In this document: in pieces, positions 8,104 to 16,475 of the stretch | Layout of the letters: every line of letters begins with the position of its first letter | Position numbering within the stretch: position 1 is the stretch's first letter | From: Alloalcanivorax venustensis ISO4 | Lineage (GTDB): Bacteria > Pseudomonadota > Gammaproteobacteria > Pseudomonadales > Alcanivoracaceae | Assembly: GCF_015356855.1 (NCBI RefSeq) | Contig: NZ_ARXR01000002.1 | Coordinates: 62,001 to 126,000 of the forward strand | Reading direction: 5' to 3' | DNA: 64,000 nt | Notes under the pieces: generated by a model | Databases searched by the model: none | Told to the model about the DNA's origin: nothing | Seen by the model: only the letters and a program-made list of their open reading frames with translations | Made by a program: the position numbers and the translations under genes

Positions 8104-8370
8104 CTAGAGCGCCTTGTTGGTCTTGCCGCGGTGTCCGCCCAGCGACTTCACGCCATCACGCAGGCGCCAGTAGAACTGCAACCAGGACCGCAGCACCGCG
8201 GGCAGGAAGTACACCGCGTACAGCACCAGCGGGATGCGCGCGTCGCCGCTCACCAGAGCGACCGCGTAAGCACCGCCGGCGTACAGGGCCAGAGTCAGCA
8301 CCAGTTGCAGGGTCCGGGCCAGCAGCGGGTGCGCCGCCACCGGCGCCCAAAGATGGTTGATCGTCTTCAT
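8104..8370 (-). CDS. Small two-helix membrane protein of unknown function
   Basis: The 88-residue protein MKTINHLWAPVAAHPLLAR... has two predicted membrane segments, roughly residues 20-42 and 48-68, and a basic C-terminal tail (LRDGVKSLGGHRGKTNKAL). I chose the ATG at 8368-8370 because GAGGAG lies 8 bases upstream; a GTG three codons earlier has its ribosome site too close. I do not recognise a family. It sits between smpB (convergent) and ssrA. Confidence 0.65.
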   Translation of the reverse strand: MKTINHLWAPVAAHPLLARTLQLVLTLALYAGGAYAVALVSGDARIPLVLYAVYFLPAVLRSWLQFYWRLRDGVKSLGGHRGKTNKAL

Positions 8371-8470
8371 CGTTTCCACTCCTCAATGAATGGCTCATTG
8401 CGGTCGCATCCACTGCGACACAGCCCCGATGATGCACCCTCAATGTGACAAGCCCATATCAGCCGGTTTG

Positions 8471-8483
8471 ATTGTCGGACAAT
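8471..8483. promoter_or_regulatory. Perfect 13-bp palindrome upstream of ssrA
   Basis: ATTGTC-G-GACAAT is a perfect 6-1-6 palindrome in the 190-base gap between the small membrane protein and tmRNA. It looks like an operator half-site pair for a dimeric regulator, but no cognate regulator can be named. Confidence 0.3.
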
Positions 8484-8550
8484 ATTTGTAAAGCACTGTT
8501 ATAGCGAAAAACACCACCCTCTTGTCTTCGACTTCCGCGTCCCCATCTCC

Positions 8551-8556
8551 TACAAT
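8551..8556 (+). promoter_or_regulatory. -10 box (TACAAT) for ssrA
   Basis: TACAAT lies 10 bases before the mature tmRNA 5' end at 8567. An upstream TTCGAC at 8527-8532 (18-base spacing) is the best -35 candidate but weak. Confidence 0.5.
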
Positions 8557-8566
8557 GACCGCAACA

Positions 8567-8924
8567 GGGGGCGACATGGATTCGACGCCGGTAAAGAAAC
8601 CTGTGGTGCATGTCGAGTAGCGTCGCAATGCTCGTAAATACCTTGTGGCACATTAAAGTAATCGCAAACGACGATACTTACGCACTAGCAGCTTAAACCC
8701 TGCTTATCGCCAAACGACCCAGCCTGTGGGGAAGTGAGGCGAGCATCGCTACACAGGCTCGCAGCAAAGTCCGTCCCGGATGGCGCTGTTAAAACCTTTA
8801 GGGACTCGGTGACTGCGCCCTGTCTGTCGGGCCGCAGCCACTTAAATCAATAGACACGACTAAGCATGTAGATCTACAGGCGGATTGCTGGCGGACGGGG
8901 GTTCGATCCCCCCCGCCTCCACCA
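8567..8924 (+). ncRNA. ssrA: Transfer-messenger RNA (tmRNA, SsrA)
   Basis: tmRNA rescues stalled ribosomes and tags the nascent peptide for proteolysis. The 5' end GGGGGCGACATGGATTCGACG pairs through its first seven bases with CGCCTCC before the 3' ACCA (8921-8924), forming the acceptor stem with one G-U pair. GGTTCGATCC near 8900 is the T-loop. The tag frame starts at GCA (8664) and reads ANDDTYALAA before TAA (8694-8696). Its YALAA end is recognised by ClpXP. Length is 358 bases, typical for one-piece tmRNA. Confidence 0.97.
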
Positions 8925-8930
8925 ACACCG

Positions 8931-8959
8931 AAAAACCCGGGCCCCGCCCGGGTTTTTTT
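8931..8959 (+). terminator. Rho-independent terminator of ssrA
   Basis: ACCCGGGC (8935-8942), a CCC loop, and GCCCGGGT (8946-8953) form a perfect stem, flanked by an A-run before and seven Ts after (8953-8959). Confidence 0.9.
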
Positions 8960-9080
8960 GTTTCCGGACCCGGCGCGCGCTTCAAGCGGCAAAAATAATT
9001 TAGTACCATTAAATTTTCCTGCCGCGCCGACGCTCACCGCGTCCAGGCGCCCCGGCGAGCGGCCTGCGGAGCTTTTTTTA

Positions 9081-10799
9081 ATGACGTCCTGGATCCAAGC
9101 TGTGTTGCCCTTCCTGCAATGGCCCCGTCCCACCGGGCCGGCGCTGCGCAAGGACGCGGTCGCGGGTATCACCGTGGGTCTGGTGCTGATTCCGCAGGCG
9201 ATCGCCTACGCCACCCTCGCCGGGATGCCGCCGATCACCGGTCTCTATGCCGCCCTGCTGCCCGGCATCATCGGCATTCTCTGGGGGTCGTCTTCACTGC
9301 TGGCGGTGGGTCCGGTGGCGCTGACCAGCCTGCTCACCTACGCGGCCCTGGCGCCGATGGCGGAGCCGGAAAGCCCGCACTGGGTGACCCTGGCGATCTG
9401 GCTCGCCCTCTACGCCGGCGTTATCCAGTTCCTGCTCGGCGCGCTGCGGCTCGGCGTGATCGCCAACTTCGTCTCCAACGCGGTGATCACCGGCTTTCTG
9501 AACGCCGCCGCGCTGATCATTCTGGTGTCGCAGCTGCCCGCCCTGCTGGGCCTCTCCGGTGAGGGACTGCTCCCGGCGCTCAGACAACTGGCCGACCACG
9601 GCCTGCACCCCGACGCCGCCTGGTTATGGACTTTGCTGTTCGGCCCCGGCGCCTTACTGCTGTTATGGCTGCAGAAGCGTACCCTGCCGCGCTTTCCCGG
9701 CGTTCTTCTGGTGTGCGTGCTGGGCATCGCGCTCAGCGCCTGGCTGGGCTTTCAGGCGCTGGGCGGCGACGTGGTGGGGACCGTCCCCTCGGGCCTGCCG
9801 GTGCTGCAGTGGCCCGACGCCCTGACCATGGAGCAGCATCGCTCGCTGTTGCCGGCGGCGGTGATCATCGCGCTGATCAGCTTCACCGAGGCGATGTCCA
9901 GCGCACGGTCGCTGCCGTCGCCGGACGGGCGGCTGTGGAATCAGAACCAGGAGCTGGTCGGCCAGGGGCTGGCCAAGGTGGCCAGCGGCCTGAGCGGCGC
10001 CTTCCCGGTAAGCGGCTCGTTTTCCCGTACCGCGCTGAATCGCTATGTGGGCGCCACCAGCGGTTGGTCGGCGCTGTTCGCGGCCCTCTGCACCCTGCTG
10101 TGTTTGCTGTTTTTCACCGGCTACCTGCAACACCTGCCCCGGGCGATCCTGGCGGCGATCATTATCGTGCCGGTATTCGGGCTGCTCGACCCGATGGCCT
10201 TCGTCCGCCTGTGGCGGGCCTCGGTGGACGACGGCCTGGTCGGCCTCGCCACCTTCCTGGTCACGCTGGCCTCGGTGCCCTACCTGCATTGGGGGGTGCT
10301 CACCGGTTTCCTGCTGTCGATCCTGTTCTTCCTGTACCGCCGCTCGCACCCGCGCCTGATCGAGCTGGGCCTGCACGCCGCCGGCACCCTGCGCGACCGG
10401 GCCCTGCACGGCCTGCCGCCGGTGGCGCCGGGGGTGCTGGCGCTGCGCATGGACGCCTCGCTGACCTACATCACCGCGCCACTGCTGGACCGCTTTATCC
10501 GCGAGCGGCTGCGCGCCGAACCGGAGATCCGGGTGGTGCTGATCTGCGCCTCGGCGATGAACGCCATGGACGCCACCGGCGCCGACACCCTGGCCACCCT
10601 GCACCGTGACCTGGGCCTGCGCGGCGTGCGGCTGACGCTCTCCGGCGTCAAGAAACAGGTTCGCGACGTGCTCGACCACACCGGCCTGATGGCGGAACTG
10701 GGCGAGGACAATCTGTTCGTCAACAATCGGGAGGCGGTCGCCGCGCTGAGCGCCACCGGCGACCAGGCAGCGGGCGAAAATCGTCGAAGCGGGGACTGA
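9081..10799 (+). CDS. SulP/SLC26-family anion permease with STAS domain
   Basis: SulP proteins are inner-membrane anion transporters for sulfate, bicarbonate or dicarboxylates. The 572-residue protein has an N-terminal transport core beginning RKDAVAGITVGLVLIPQAIAY and GMPPITGLYAALLPGI (about residues 20-60), with 10-14 hydrophobic segments. A C-terminal STAS domain (about 450-560) includes ASAMNAMDATGADTL, where the regulatory loop sits. I chose ATG 9081, ten bases after GGAG; an earlier in-frame start would lie inside the ssrA terminator. The transported anion cannot be decided. mtgA follows on the same strand after 66 bases. Confidence 0.93.
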   Translation: MTSWIQAVLPFLQWPRPTGPALRKDAVAGITVGLVLIPQAIAYATLAGMPPITGLYAALLPGIIGILWGSSSLLAVGPVALTSLLTYAALAPMAEPESPHWVTLAIWLALYAGVIQFLLGALRLGVIANFVSNAVITGFLNAAALIILVSQLPALLGLSGEGLLPALRQLADHGLHPDAAWLWTLLFGPGALLLLWLQKRTLPRFPGVLLVCVLGIALSAWLGFQALGGDVVGTVPSGLPVLQWPDALTMEQHRSLLPAAVIIALISFTEAMSSARSLPSPDGRLWNQNQELVGQGLAKVASGLSGAFPVSGSFSRTALNRYVGATSGWSALFAALCTLLCLLFFTGYLQHLPRAILAAIIIVPVFGLLDPMAFVRLWRASVDDGLVGLATFLVTLASVPYLHWGVLTGFLLSILFFLYRRSHPRLIELGLHAAGTLRDRALHGLPPVAPGVLALRMDASLTYITAPLLDRFIRERLRAEPEIRVVLICASAMNAMDATGADTLATLHRDLGLRGVRLTLSGVKKQVRDVLDHTGLMAELGEDNLFVNNREAVAALSATGDQAAGENRRSGD

Positions 10800-10865
10800 G
10801 TACCTGACAACGCCCGCCGTTTTGGCGAAGATAAGCCTCTTGCGGAGCAGGATGCCGATTCCCGT

Positions 10866-11537
10866 ATGAAACGATTCTTTCTCATCGCGCTGACGCTGGT
10901 GATCGCCGTCGGTGTGGCCTCTCAGTTGCGCTATCTGATCCCGGTGCTGGAACTGCGCGACCACAACCCGGACGACACCGCGTTCATGGAGCGCGCCCGG
11001 GAGCACGGCGCGGTGCGCTACGAGTGGCGGGACTACGAGCAGATCGCCGACGACCTCAAGCGCGCGGTGCTGATTTCCGAGGACGCCCGCTTCATGGAGC
11101 ACATCGGCTTCGACTGGCGCGGCATCCGCCATGCCATCGAGCGCAACGAGGAAGCGGGCCGCCCGGTGGCCGGTGGCTCCACGGTGACCCAGCAGCTGGC
11201 CAAGAACCTGTTTCTGAGCAGTGAAAAGTCCTATGCCCGCAAGATCCAGGAAGCCTTGATCGCGCTGATGCTGGAAGCAACCCTGTCCAAGAAGCGCATC
11301 CTGGAGCTGTATCTGAACACCGCCCAGTGGGGCAACCGCCTGTTCGGCGCCCAGGCCGCCGCCCGGCACTATTTCGACGTCGACGCGCAAACCCTGAGCC
11401 CGGCCCAGGCGGCGCAATTGGCGGTACTGCTGCCCCGCCCCAGCTATTACGATGTGCGCGGCACCACCGTGTACGTCGAACAGCGCACACTGTGGATTCA
11501 GAAGCAGCTGCCGCTGGTCAGGATTCCACCACCCTGA
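10866..11537 (+). CDS. mtgA: Monofunctional biosynthetic peptidoglycan transglycosylase MtgA
   Basis: MtgA polymerises lipid II into glycan strands at the outer face of the inner membrane. The 223-residue protein has an N-terminal membrane anchor (about 4-20). The GT51 catalytic Glu is E72 in LISEDARFMEHIGFD, and the second motif GGSTVTQQLAKNLFL spans 103-117. RKIQEALIALMLE and LYLNTAQWG follow, as in the family. It lacks a transpeptidase domain. The length is slightly short of E. coli MtgA (242). Confidence 0.95.
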   Translation: MKRFFLIALTLVIAVGVASQLRYLIPVLELRDHNPDDTAFMERAREHGAVRYEWRDYEQIADDLKRAVLISEDARFMEHIGFDWRGIRHAIERNEEAGRPVAGGSTVTQQLAKNLFLSSEKSYARKIQEALIALMLEATLSKKRILELYLNTAQWGNRLFGAQAAARHYFDVDAQTLSPAQAAQLAVLLPRPSYYDVRGTTVYVEQRTLWIQKQLPLVRIPPP

Positions 11538-11648
11538 CCACGGCGCGGCGAACTTATCCGCCGCCGGGGGACTCTGAACCCCATCCGCCGCCCCGCGGCC
11601 GCAAGTACAATCCGACCGTCCGCTTTCCCGTAGTCCGGAGACCGCCCT

Positions 11649-12725
11649 ATGAGACCTGTTTGGTTCGCCTTGCCGTTGTTGTTCGCCCTCGCGGCCTGTG
11701 ACAACACGGACACGCCGTCGCCCGTGGAGCCCGTTTCGGCCCCGTCGCCCGAGGACGCCAGCGAGGCCCGCGACGGCCTGGCCGGCATCTGGCGGCCCGA
11801 GGGCGAGAACCCGCTGCACGCGCTGGTGCTGGAGAACGACGGCCAGCTCTATCTGGTCGGCGACCACGGCCACCGCGGCGTGCGCTGGGAAAAGCAGGAC
11901 GACGACACCCTTTTGCTCAGCTACCTGAACACCCGCGACGACGACCCTCTGAACCAGGACCCGCTCACCATCACCCTGGAGAACCCGTCCCTGACGCTGG
12001 CCGGCGACGGCCCCTTCGCCGGTGACTACCGGCGCGACGCGTCCGGCGTGGGCACCCTGGAAGGCCAGGTGGTGCTGCCCGACGACGCCGACATACCGGA
12101 CACCAGCGTGCTGGTGCTGACCCTCCGGGACCAGGGAGCGGCGGACGCCACGCCGGTGGTTCAACGGCTGACACGCCTGGTGGTTGAAGACGGCAAGATG
12201 CCGTTCCGGCTCTACTACAACGGCGACATGATCGACGACACCCACCGTTATGTGGTGGACGCCCGCGTGATCCTGGACGGCGCCGTGCAGTTCACCACCA
12301 CGGCGCCGCACCGGGTACTCAATGGCGCCTCGGACGGCCCGACCAGCCTGTCGCTGCACGCCGCCACCGCCGAGCCGCCGTTCGCCGACACCTACTGGAA
12401 ACTGATCCAGGTGGGCGACGAGCAGACCCCGCCGCCCCAGGACCAGAACACCCAGGCGCACCTGGTGTTTCACAGCGAGGGGCAGCAGGTGAAGGGCAGC
12501 ACCGGCTGCAACAGCCTCTCCGGCGGCTACCAAAACGACGACGGCCGTCTTACCCTCGAAGCACTGGCCACCACCAAGCGCGCCTGCAGCGGCCCGGATC
12601 AGGCACAGGCCTTCACCGACGCCCTGGAGCGCACGCAACGGTTCGAGATCCAGGGGCAGCGCCTGACGCTGTACGGCGAGGGCGAGCAAGCGCTGGCGAT
12701 TCTGCAAGCGGAGTATCTGTTCTGA
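11649..12725 (+). CDS. Lipoprotein with YbaY/YscW-like and META domains
   Basis: The 358-residue protein has a lipoprotein signal ending LFALAAC (Cys17) and a Pro/Ser/Glu linker. A copper-resistance/NlpE-like N-terminal stretch (about 45-135) reads LAGIWRPEGENPLHALVLENDG. A YbaY/YscW-type beta domain follows (about 140-225; GTLEGQVVLPDDADIPDTS). A C-terminal META/HslJ domain (about 250-358) contains TYWKLIQVGD and STGCNSLSGGY. META proteins are envelope or stress proteins; the exact role is unknown. Its stop overlaps the next start (TGATG), so the amidotransferase is probably co-translated. Confidence 0.8.
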   Translation: MRPVWFALPLLFALAACDNTDTPSPVEPVSAPSPEDASEARDGLAGIWRPEGENPLHALVLENDGQLYLVGDHGHRGVRWEKQDDDTLLLSYLNTRDDDPLNQDPLTITLENPSLTLAGDGPFAGDYRRDASGVGTLEGQVVLPDDADIPDTSVLVLTLRDQGAADATPVVQRLTRLVVEDGKMPFRLYYNGDMIDDTHRYVVDARVILDGAVQFTTTAPHRVLNGASDGPTSLSLHAATAEPPFADTYWKLIQVGDEQTPPPQDQNTQAHLVFHSEGQQVKGSTGCNSLSGGYQNDDGRLTLEALATTKRACSGPDQAQAFTDALERTQRFEIQGQRLTLYGEGEQALAILQAEYLF

Positions 12726-13417
12726 TGCGCGTTCACTATTTGTCCCATGTGCCGTTCGAAAAGCTCGGCACCATGGAAACCTGGCTGGCGCAGCGCGGCG
12801 CGCGACTGTCCGCCACCCGCTTTTACCAGGGCGAACCGCTTCCCGAACCGGAGCAGCTGGACACCCTGATCGTGATGGGCGGCCCCATGGGCGCCGACGA
12901 CGAAGCCCGCTACCCGTGGATGGCGGCGGAAAAGCGTTTTATCGAACAGTGCATCGCGGCGGACAAAAAAGTGCTGGGCGTATGTCTCGGGGCGCAACTG
13001 ATCGCCCGCGTGCTGGGCGCGCCGGTGACCGCCAACCCGGAGCCGGAGATCGGCTGGTTCCCGGTGCAGAGCACCGACGCCGGGCGGCGCGATCCGATCG
13101 GCGCCCTGTTCAATGACGGGGCGCCGGTACTGCATTGGCACGGCGATACCTTCGCGATTCCGGACGGCGCCGTGCATCTGGCGCGCAGCTGGGGCTGCGA
13201 AAACCAGGCGTTCCGGTTCGGCGACCGGGTGTTGGCGCTGCAGTTTCATCTGGAGCTGGGTGAGCACGAGGCGCGCGCGCTGTGTCGCGAATGCGCCGAC
13301 GAACTCAAGGACGGGCCCTGGATTCAGGGCGAAGCGGAGATGCTCGCGGACCCGGCCCGCTTCAGCGCCGCGCAGCGACGCCTGGGCCGGGTTCTGGAGA
13401 CGTTTCTGGAGATCTGA
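12725..13417 (+). CDS. Class I glutamine amidotransferase-like protein
   Basis: The 230-residue protein is a free-standing type 1 glutamine amidotransferase of the GuaA-N-like group. The nucleophile is Cys87 in VLGVCLGAQLIA, and the His/Glu pair is H175 and E177 in LQFHLE. MGGPMGADDE (51-60) is the usual oxyanion-strand motif. Such proteins hydrolyse glutamine or gamma-glutamyl compounds; no synthetase partner is adjacent. The ATG overlaps the upstream lipoprotein stop by one base. It converges with leuA after 12 bases. Confidence 0.88.
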   Translation: MRVHYLSHVPFEKLGTMETWLAQRGARLSATRFYQGEPLPEPEQLDTLIVMGGPMGADDEARYPWMAAEKRFIEQCIAADKKVLGVCLGAQLIARVLGAPVTANPEPEIGWFPVQSTDAGRRDPIGALFNDGAPVLHWHGDTFAIPDGAVHLARSWGCENQAFRFGDRVLALQFHLELGEHEARALCRECADELKDGPWIQGEAEMLADPARFSAAQRRLGRVLETFLEI

Positions 13418-13429
13418 ACCGGCGGCGGC

Positions 13430-15115
13430 TCAAGCCTGGGCCCGGGCCGGCGCCTCCACGTCGGCGGTTTCCGCCACCCGACCGGCGGCGCACAGGATCG
13501 CCTGCAGCGCCGCGGCGGTGGTGTCGGCGGCCAGCGCCACCGCGCTCTGCACCCGCTCACCGACACGTACCCGCACACAGGCCATGGCGTTGGCTTCGGT
13601 GTCATCGCCCAGGGACGACTCGTCGAAGGCCTCCACGCGGATCTGCCAGCCGTGGCGGCGGTTGAGCGCGTCCACCAGGGCGCCCACGGCCCCTTCACCC
13701 TGACCGTTGAGATCCACGGTGTCGCCTTTTTCGCCGACACTGATGCTTGCTTTGACGCCGGCATCGGTGCGGTGCAGATCGTAAGACCGCAGCGTCCAGC
13801 CCGCCGGCACATTCAGATAATCGCCGTTAAAGCGACGGTGAATGCGCTCACCGGTGATCTCGCCGCCGTCTTCCTCGGCGTCCTGCTGCACCACCAGCGC
13901 CAGCTCCTGCTGCAACCAGCGTGGCAGCGTCAGGCCGAAGTCCCGCTCCAGCACATGGGCCACGCCGCCCTTGCCGGACTGGGAGTTGATGCGCACCACT
14001 TCCTCGTAGCGGCGGCCCAGATCGTGGGGATCGATGGGCAGGTACGCCACGCGCCAGGTGTCGCCCGGCTTGTACTGCGCCAGACACTTGCGGATCGCAT
14101 CCTGGTGGCTGCCGGAGAAGGCGGTGAACACCAGATCGCCGGCGTACGGGTGACGCGGGTGGGTCTGGATCTCGGTGATCTCCTCCACCAGCGCGATGAT
14201 CTCCTTCATCCGCGAGAAGTCGATCTCCGGATCGATGCCCTGGGCATAGAGGTTCATGCCCGCGGTCACCAGGTCCATGTTGCCGGTGCGCTCGCCGTTG
14301 CCCAGCAGGGTGCCTTCCACCCGGTCGGCGCCGGCCATCACCGCCAGCTCCGCCGCCGCCACGCCGCAGCCACGGTCGTCGTGGGTGTGGACGCTGATCA
14401 GCACGTGCTCGCGGTACCGGATGTTATCGTTGACGGTCTCCACCTGGTCGGCGAACACATTGGGCGTGCTCACTTCCACGGTGGCCGGCAGGTTGATGAT
14501 CACCCGCTGGCCCTGGTCCGGGCGCCACACGTCGTTGACCGCATCGATCACCTCAATGGCGAAATCGGTCTCCGTGGCACTGAAGGTTTCCGGTGAATAC
14601 TGGAAGCTCCAGTCGGTGTCCGGCTGGGCGGCGGCGCAATCCCGCACCCACTGGGCGGCCTGGGCGGCGATCTTCTTGCAGCCCTCTTTGTCCACATTGA
14701 ACACCTGCTGACGGAACGTCGGCGAGGTGGCGTTGTAGATGTGGACGATCGCCTTCTTCGCACCCTGCAGCGATTCGAAGGTGCGCTCGATCAGTTCCTG
14801 GCGCGCCTGGGTCAGCACCTGGATGCTGACGTCGTCGGGCACCAGGTCATCCTCGATCAGGGCCCGGCAGAAATCGTAGTCAATCTGACTGGCGGACGGG
14901 AAACCCACCTCGATTTCCTTATAGCCGAGCTCCACCAGCAATTGAAAGAAGCGCTTCTTCTGAGCCACGTTCATCGGCTTGATCAACGCCTGGTTGCCGT
15001 CGCGCAGGTCCACCGCCGCCCATAGAGGGGCTTTCTCGATGCGGCGGGACGGCCAGCGGCGGTCCGGCTTATCGACGACGGGGAAAGGCGCGTATTTGCG
15101 ATGATCAAAACTCAT
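13430..15115 (-). CDS. leuA: 2-isopropylmalate synthase
   Basis: LeuA condenses acetyl-CoA with 2-oxoisovalerate, the first committed step of leucine biosynthesis. The 561-residue protein is the long form found in Pseudomonas and actinobacteria. DLRDGNQALIKPM (36-48) carries catalytic metal and substrate contacts, and SVHTHDDRGCG holds the metal-binding His pair. NGERTGNMDLVT follows, and a C-terminal regulatory domain with ASISVGEKGDTVDLNGQGEG gives leucine feedback inhibition. AAGGAG lies 5 bases before ATG 15115. The upstream leader can form strong hairpins (15214-15275), possibly for leucine-responsive attenuation. Confidence 0.96.
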   Translation of the reverse strand: MSFDHRKYAPFPVVDKPDRRWPSRRIEKAPLWAAVDLRDGNQALIKPMNVAQKKRFFQLLVELGYKEIEVGFPSASQIDYDFCRALIEDDLVPDDVSIQVLTQARQELIERTFESLQGAKKAIVHIYNATSPTFRQQVFNVDKEGCKKIAAQAAQWVRDCAAAQPDTDWSFQYSPETFSATETDFAIEVIDAVNDVWRPDQGQRVIINLPATVEVSTPNVFADQVETVNDNIRYREHVLISVHTHDDRGCGVAAAELAVMAGADRVEGTLLGNGERTGNMDLVTAGMNLYAQGIDPEIDFSRMKEIIALVEEITEIQTHPRHPYAGDLVFTAFSGSHQDAIRKCLAQYKPGDTWRVAYLPIDPHDLGRRYEEVVRINSQSGKGGVAHVLERDFGLTLPRWLQQELALVVQQDAEEDGGEITGERIHRRFNGDYLNVPAGWTLRSYDLHRTDAGVKASISVGEKGDTVDLNGQGEGAVGALVDALNRRHGWQIRVEAFDESSLGDDTEANAMACVRVRVGERVQSAVALAADTTAAALQAILCAAGRVAETADVEAPARAQA

Positions 15116-15213
15116 GACGGACTCCTTGAATTCGGTATGCCTGGGCCGGGTCCGGGATCGCCGGTGTGTTGGCCGCGCGGCTGATCAAGCCGTGGCGTTG
15201 GGTTCGGTACCGA

Positions 15214-15275
15214 CCCCCGCCCGGTAAGGCGGAGGCCCGTGACCGACTGCGGTCCGGCTTATGGCCTTCCCGCAG
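15214..15275 (-). promoter_or_regulatory. Structured mRNA leader of leuA
   Basis: Two hairpins lie about 100-160 bases before leuA on the minus strand. One has outer stem CTGCGG/CCGCAG (15270-15275 with 15247-15252) closing a GGC-GCC inner stem. The second pairs CCTCCGCC with GGCGGGGG (15228-15235 with 15214-15221) around a TTACCG loop. A short self-complementary CGGTACCG follows. No Leu-rich leader peptide or U-run terminator was found, so the mechanism is open. Confidence 0.4.
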
Positions 15276-15389
15276 CGACAGGACACAGTCTAGGCGCCTG
15301 GCCCGGCAATGTGCTTGCTTTTTACCGGAATATTCGCCACTTTTAGCAATGAAAGAGCCAGAAACCACCGAAACGCGAGGGTTTATTGC

Positions 15390-15881
15390 GTGGCCAAGGA
15401 AAAACCGGCAAATCTCGACCGTACCGACGTGCGTATCCTGCGCGCCTTGCAGCAGGACGGCGGCCTCACCAACCAGCAGCTGGCGGAACAGGTCGGCCTG
15501 TCCCCCTCACCCTGCTCGCGGCGTGTGCAGAAGCTGGAACAGGCGGGCGTGATCCTGCGCCGGGAAACCGTGCTCGACCCGCGCAAGCTGGGGCTCGACC
15601 TCACCGTGATGATCCAGATCAGCATGGACCGCCACACCCCGGAGCGCTTCGCCAATTTCGAAGCCACCGTGGGCGAGTACCCGGAAGTGCAGCAGTGCTA
15701 TCTGGTCACCGGCCAGGAAGCGGACTACCTGCTTAAGGTGGTGGTGCCGGATATCGACCACTACCAGCAGTTCCTGCTCAACAAGATCACCCGCATCGAG
15801 GGCGTCAGCGGCGTCCACTCCAGCTTCGTGATGCGCCGGGTGATCGACACTTCCGCCCTGCCGCTGGATTACATCGATTAA
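15390..15881 (+). CDS. Lrp/AsnC-family transcriptional regulator
   Basis: Lrp-type regulators sense amino acids and bind DNA as octamers. The 163-residue protein has an N-terminal helix-turn-helix (LDRTDVRILRALQQDGGLTNQQLAEQ and SPSPCSRRVQKLEQAGVI, about 8-60). A C-terminal RAM ligand-binding domain follows (about 75-150; YPEVQQCYLVTGQEADYLLKV). The GTG at 15390 follows GAGG at 9 bases; upstream codons look non-coding. It is divergent from leuA across a 274-base gap, so leucine-pathway control is a reasonable but unproven guess. Confidence 0.92.
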   Translation: MAKEKPANLDRTDVRILRALQQDGGLTNQQLAEQVGLSPSPCSRRVQKLEQAGVILRRETVLDPRKLGLDLTVMIQISMDRHTPERFANFEATVGEYPEVQQCYLVTGQEADYLLKVVVPDIDHYQQFLLNKITRIEGVSGVHSSFVMRRVIDTSALPLDYID

Positions 15882-15912
15882 GTCGCGACGCGCATCCTGT
15901 TACCCTGACACC

Positions 15913-16374
15913 ATGAAACAGCTACTGATCGTCGCGCACGCGCCGTCGCCGAACACCCGCCGGCTGGTGGACGCGGCCCTGAAGGGGGCCGGCCACACGG
16001 ACATCGAGCAGGTGTCGGTGACCTGGAAGCCGCCCCTGGAGGCGGGTCCGGAGGACGTGCTGGCCTGCGACGCCATTCTGCTCGGTACCACCGAGAATCT
16101 GGGCTATATGAGCGGCGCGCTGAAGGACTTCTTTGACCGCACCTACTACGCGGTGATCGACGACAAGCAGGGGCTGCCCTGCGCGCTTTATATCCGCGCC
16201 GGCCTGGACGGCACCGGCACCCGACGGGCGGTGGAATCGATCGTCACCGGCCTGCGCTGGAACTGGGTGCAGGACCCGCTGGTGTGCAAGGGCGAGTGGC
16301 AGGACGCCTTCGCCGACCAGGTGGAAGAGCTGGGCATGTACATGGCCGCCGGGCTGGATTCCGGCATCTTCTAG
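15913..16374 (+). CDS. Flavodoxin-fold NAD(P)H-dependent oxidoreductase-like protein
   Basis: The 153-residue protein begins MKQLLIVAHAPSPNTRRLVDAAL, the beta-strand plus phosphate loop of FMN-binding flavodoxin folds. GTTENLGYMSGALKDFFDRTYY (about 58-79) matches the flavin-contacting region of flavodoxin/NAD(P)H oxidoreductases. It is probably a soluble FMN redox protein; electron donor and acceptor are unknown. It lies 31 bases after the Lrp-type regulator on the same strand. Confidence 0.8.
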   Translation: MKQLLIVAHAPSPNTRRLVDAALKGAGHTDIEQVSVTWKPPLEAGPEDVLACDAILLGTTENLGYMSGALKDFFDRTYYAVIDDKQGLPCALYIRAGLDGTGTRRAVESIVTGLRWNWVQDPLVCKGEWQDAFADQVEELGMYMAAGLDSGIF

Positions 16375-16475
16375 TTTTACCCCGGCGCCAGGCGCCCATG
16401 TCGCTTCGGCGACGGCCAGGTTCGATCCTCCCCGCTACACTTCGCGGCCCCGAAAACGGCTCGCAGGATTGAATC

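Noticed and set aside
8958-9080. N-terminal extension of the SulP protein
   Set aside because: The earlier in-frame start (TTG) lies inside the ssrA terminator; ATG 9081 has a ribosome site and gives the family N-terminus.
9663-12707. Very long open frame (about 1000 codons) on the minus strand
   Set aside because: It lies antisense to the SulP, mtgA and META genes, is Arg/Gln/His/Gly-rich without domains, and is a typical frame shadow of GC-rich coding DNA.
15105-15368. Leucine leader peptide upstream of leuA
   Set aside because: Open frames in the gap have no run of Leu codons, and the longest runs into leuA itself without a stop.
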